In this document: piece after piece, positions 6,449-6,679 of the stretch
Layout of the letters: every line of letters starts with the position of its first letter
Numbering within the stretch: position 1 is the first letter of the stretch
Assembly: GCA_964523015.1 (NCBI GenBank)
Contig: CAZFXN010000086.1
Span: 1 to 6,679 of the forward strand
DNA length: 6,679 nt
Direction: 5' to 3'
DNA from: JAWXBT01 sp964523015
Lineage (GTDB): Bacteria > Bdellovibrionota_C > UBA2361 > J135
Notes under the pieces: model-generated
Seen by the model: the letters and a program-made list of their open reading frames with translations, nothing else
Databases searched by the model: none
Told to the model about the DNA's origin: nothing
Made by a program: the position numbers and the translations under genes

Positions 6449-6521
6449 TGGAGCTGAGGGGGATCGAACCCCTGACATCTAGCTTGCAAAGCTAGCGCTC
6501 TCCCAGCTGAGCTACAGCCCC
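6449..6521 (-). tRNA. tRNA-Ala (anticodon UGC)
   Basis: A complete 73-nt cloverleaf on the minus strand. The acceptor stem is GGGGCTG with CAGCTCC and contains the G3-U70 pair, the alanine identity element, followed by discriminator A73. D stem GCTC/GAGC with an 8-nt loop, anticodon stem CTAGC/GCTAG with loop TTTGCAA (anticodon TGC at 6486-6488), 5-nt variable loop, T stem AGGGG/CCCCT with loop TTCGATC. All stems pair fully. The 3' CCA is not encoded (CAT follows A73), so it must be added by a nucleotidyltransferase. It reads GCA/GCG/GCU-family Ala codons. The first 19 nt and 36 bp upstream are repeated at the right end of the window. Confidence 0.98.
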
Positions 6522-6557
6522 ACGAGAAAGTTTCAACAAAAATAAAACCGTAGAGAT
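6503..6557. repeat. 55-bp direct repeat, copy 1 (tRNA-Ala 5' region)
   Basis: Exact match to 6625-6679 (offset 122 bp). It covers tRNA-Ala nucleotides 1-19 and 36 bp upstream of the gene. The left boundary is a true mismatch (C at 6502 against G at 6624). Confidence 0.95.
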
Positions 6558-6562
6558 ACACG

Positions 6563-6576
6563 CAGCTGGGAGAGCG
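6563..6576 (+). repeat. 14-nt inverted copy of tRNA-Ala D-arm
   Basis: CAGCTGGGAGAGCG on the plus strand is identical to the tRNA-Ala D-arm on the minus strand (6495-6508). The two form an inverted repeat with 54 bp between them. A transcript starting far enough upstream of the tRNA would carry a leader complementary to its own D-arm. Confidence 0.85.
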
Positions 6577-6599
6577 AAAAGCGCACCCTCTTTTATCTT

Positions 6600-6620
6600 A
6601 GAATTTACTTAGTAAATTCT
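6600..6620. repeat. 21-bp AT-rich palindrome
   Basis: AGAATTTACT and AGTAAATTCT are perfect 10-bp arms around a single central T. It lies directly beside the truncated tRNA copy. It has no GC-rich stem or T tail, so it does not look like a terminator. It might be a binding or recombination site, or chance in AT-rich DNA, though 10 of 10 pairs is notable. Confidence 0.6.
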
Positions 6621-6624
6621 TTAG

Positions 6625-6679
6625 CCAGCTGAGCTACAGCCCCACGAGAAAGTTTCAACAAAAATAAAACCGTAGAGAT
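6625..6679. repeat. 55-bp direct repeat, copy 2 (truncated tRNA-Ala)
   Basis: Second copy of the 6503-6557 sequence. It contains tRNA nucleotides 1-19 (minus strand, 6643 down to 6625) and then diverges within the D loop, so it is not a working tRNA gene. It ends at the last base of the window. Confidence 0.95.

Larger units (their letters stand above)
6525..6679. other. Gene-free end with repeats upstream of tRNA-Ala
   Basis: No protein gene is seen. It contains the tRNA leader, an inverted 14-nt copy of the tRNA D-arm (6563-6576), a 21-bp palindrome (6600-6620) and the second copy of the 55-bp repeat, which stops exactly at the window edge. I could not name a tRNA promoter with confidence. 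Confidence 0.7.

Noticed and set aside
6379..6561. 60-residue open frame on the minus strand across tRNA-Ala and into the lysA start
   Set aside because: It runs through the tRNA (the SSAGRALALQARCQGFDPP stretch is translated tRNA sequence) and has no ribosome binding site; a typical spurious frame.
6558..6624. Possible dif or integrase attachment site in the insert between the two repeats
   Set aside because: GGTGCGC is present on the minus strand but the central region and the TTATGTTAAAT-like arm are missing. The duplicated part is the tRNA 5' end, whereas integrases usually rebuild the 3' half.
6503..6679. CRISPR array or insertion sequence at the right end
   Set aside because: Only two copies of a 55-bp sequence that is part of a tRNA gene, no regular spacers, no transposase and no terminal inverted repeats.

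Overview
This window reads as an AT-rich stretch of housekeeping chromosome from a Gram-negative-type bacterium. It holds seven protein genes and one tRNA gene. The genes are a partial citrate synthase (gltA), a GroES/Cpn10-like protein, formamidopyrimidine-DNA glycosylase (mutM), a Xer-type tyrosine recombinase, uracil phosphoribosyltransferase (upp), uridine kinase (udk), diaminopimelate decarboxylase (lysA) and tRNA-Ala(UGC). The citrate synthase is the long bacterial kind, and several signatures (UPRT ending in GLGDAGDLAFG, EPGK in LysA, many starts without a Shine-Dalgarno) remind me of Bacteroidota and their relatives. That placement is a low-confidence inference.

Layout: gltA (minus) runs off the left edge. 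A 342-bp divergent region separates it from a plus-strand block made of the GroES-like gene, mutM (2 bp later) and, 82 bp further on, the recombinase. The recombinase meets upp tail to tail with a 3-bp gap. On the minus strand the order of transcription is tRNA-Ala, lysA, udk, upp. The last three form a tight cluster with gaps of 27 and 3 bp, and the end of udk carries the ribosome binding site of upp. udk and upp feed UMP from uridine and uracil respectively, and lysA makes the last step of lysine synthesis. The last 155 bp hold no protein gene but an odd repeat structure around the 5' end of tRNA-Ala.

I found no convincing new multi-gene system. The points worth a second look are (1) an exact 55-bp direct repeat that ends precisely at the window edge and copies the tRNA-Ala upstream region plus its first 19 nt, which may be a real tandem duplication or a k=55 assembly-graph artefact; (2) a 14-nt inverted copy of the tRNA D-arm in the tRNA leader; (3) a solo GroES-like gene with an N-terminal extension, coupled to mutM rather than to groEL; (4) a tandem extended -10 element in front of it; and (5) a lysine-tailed Xer recombinase in a housekeeping locus.
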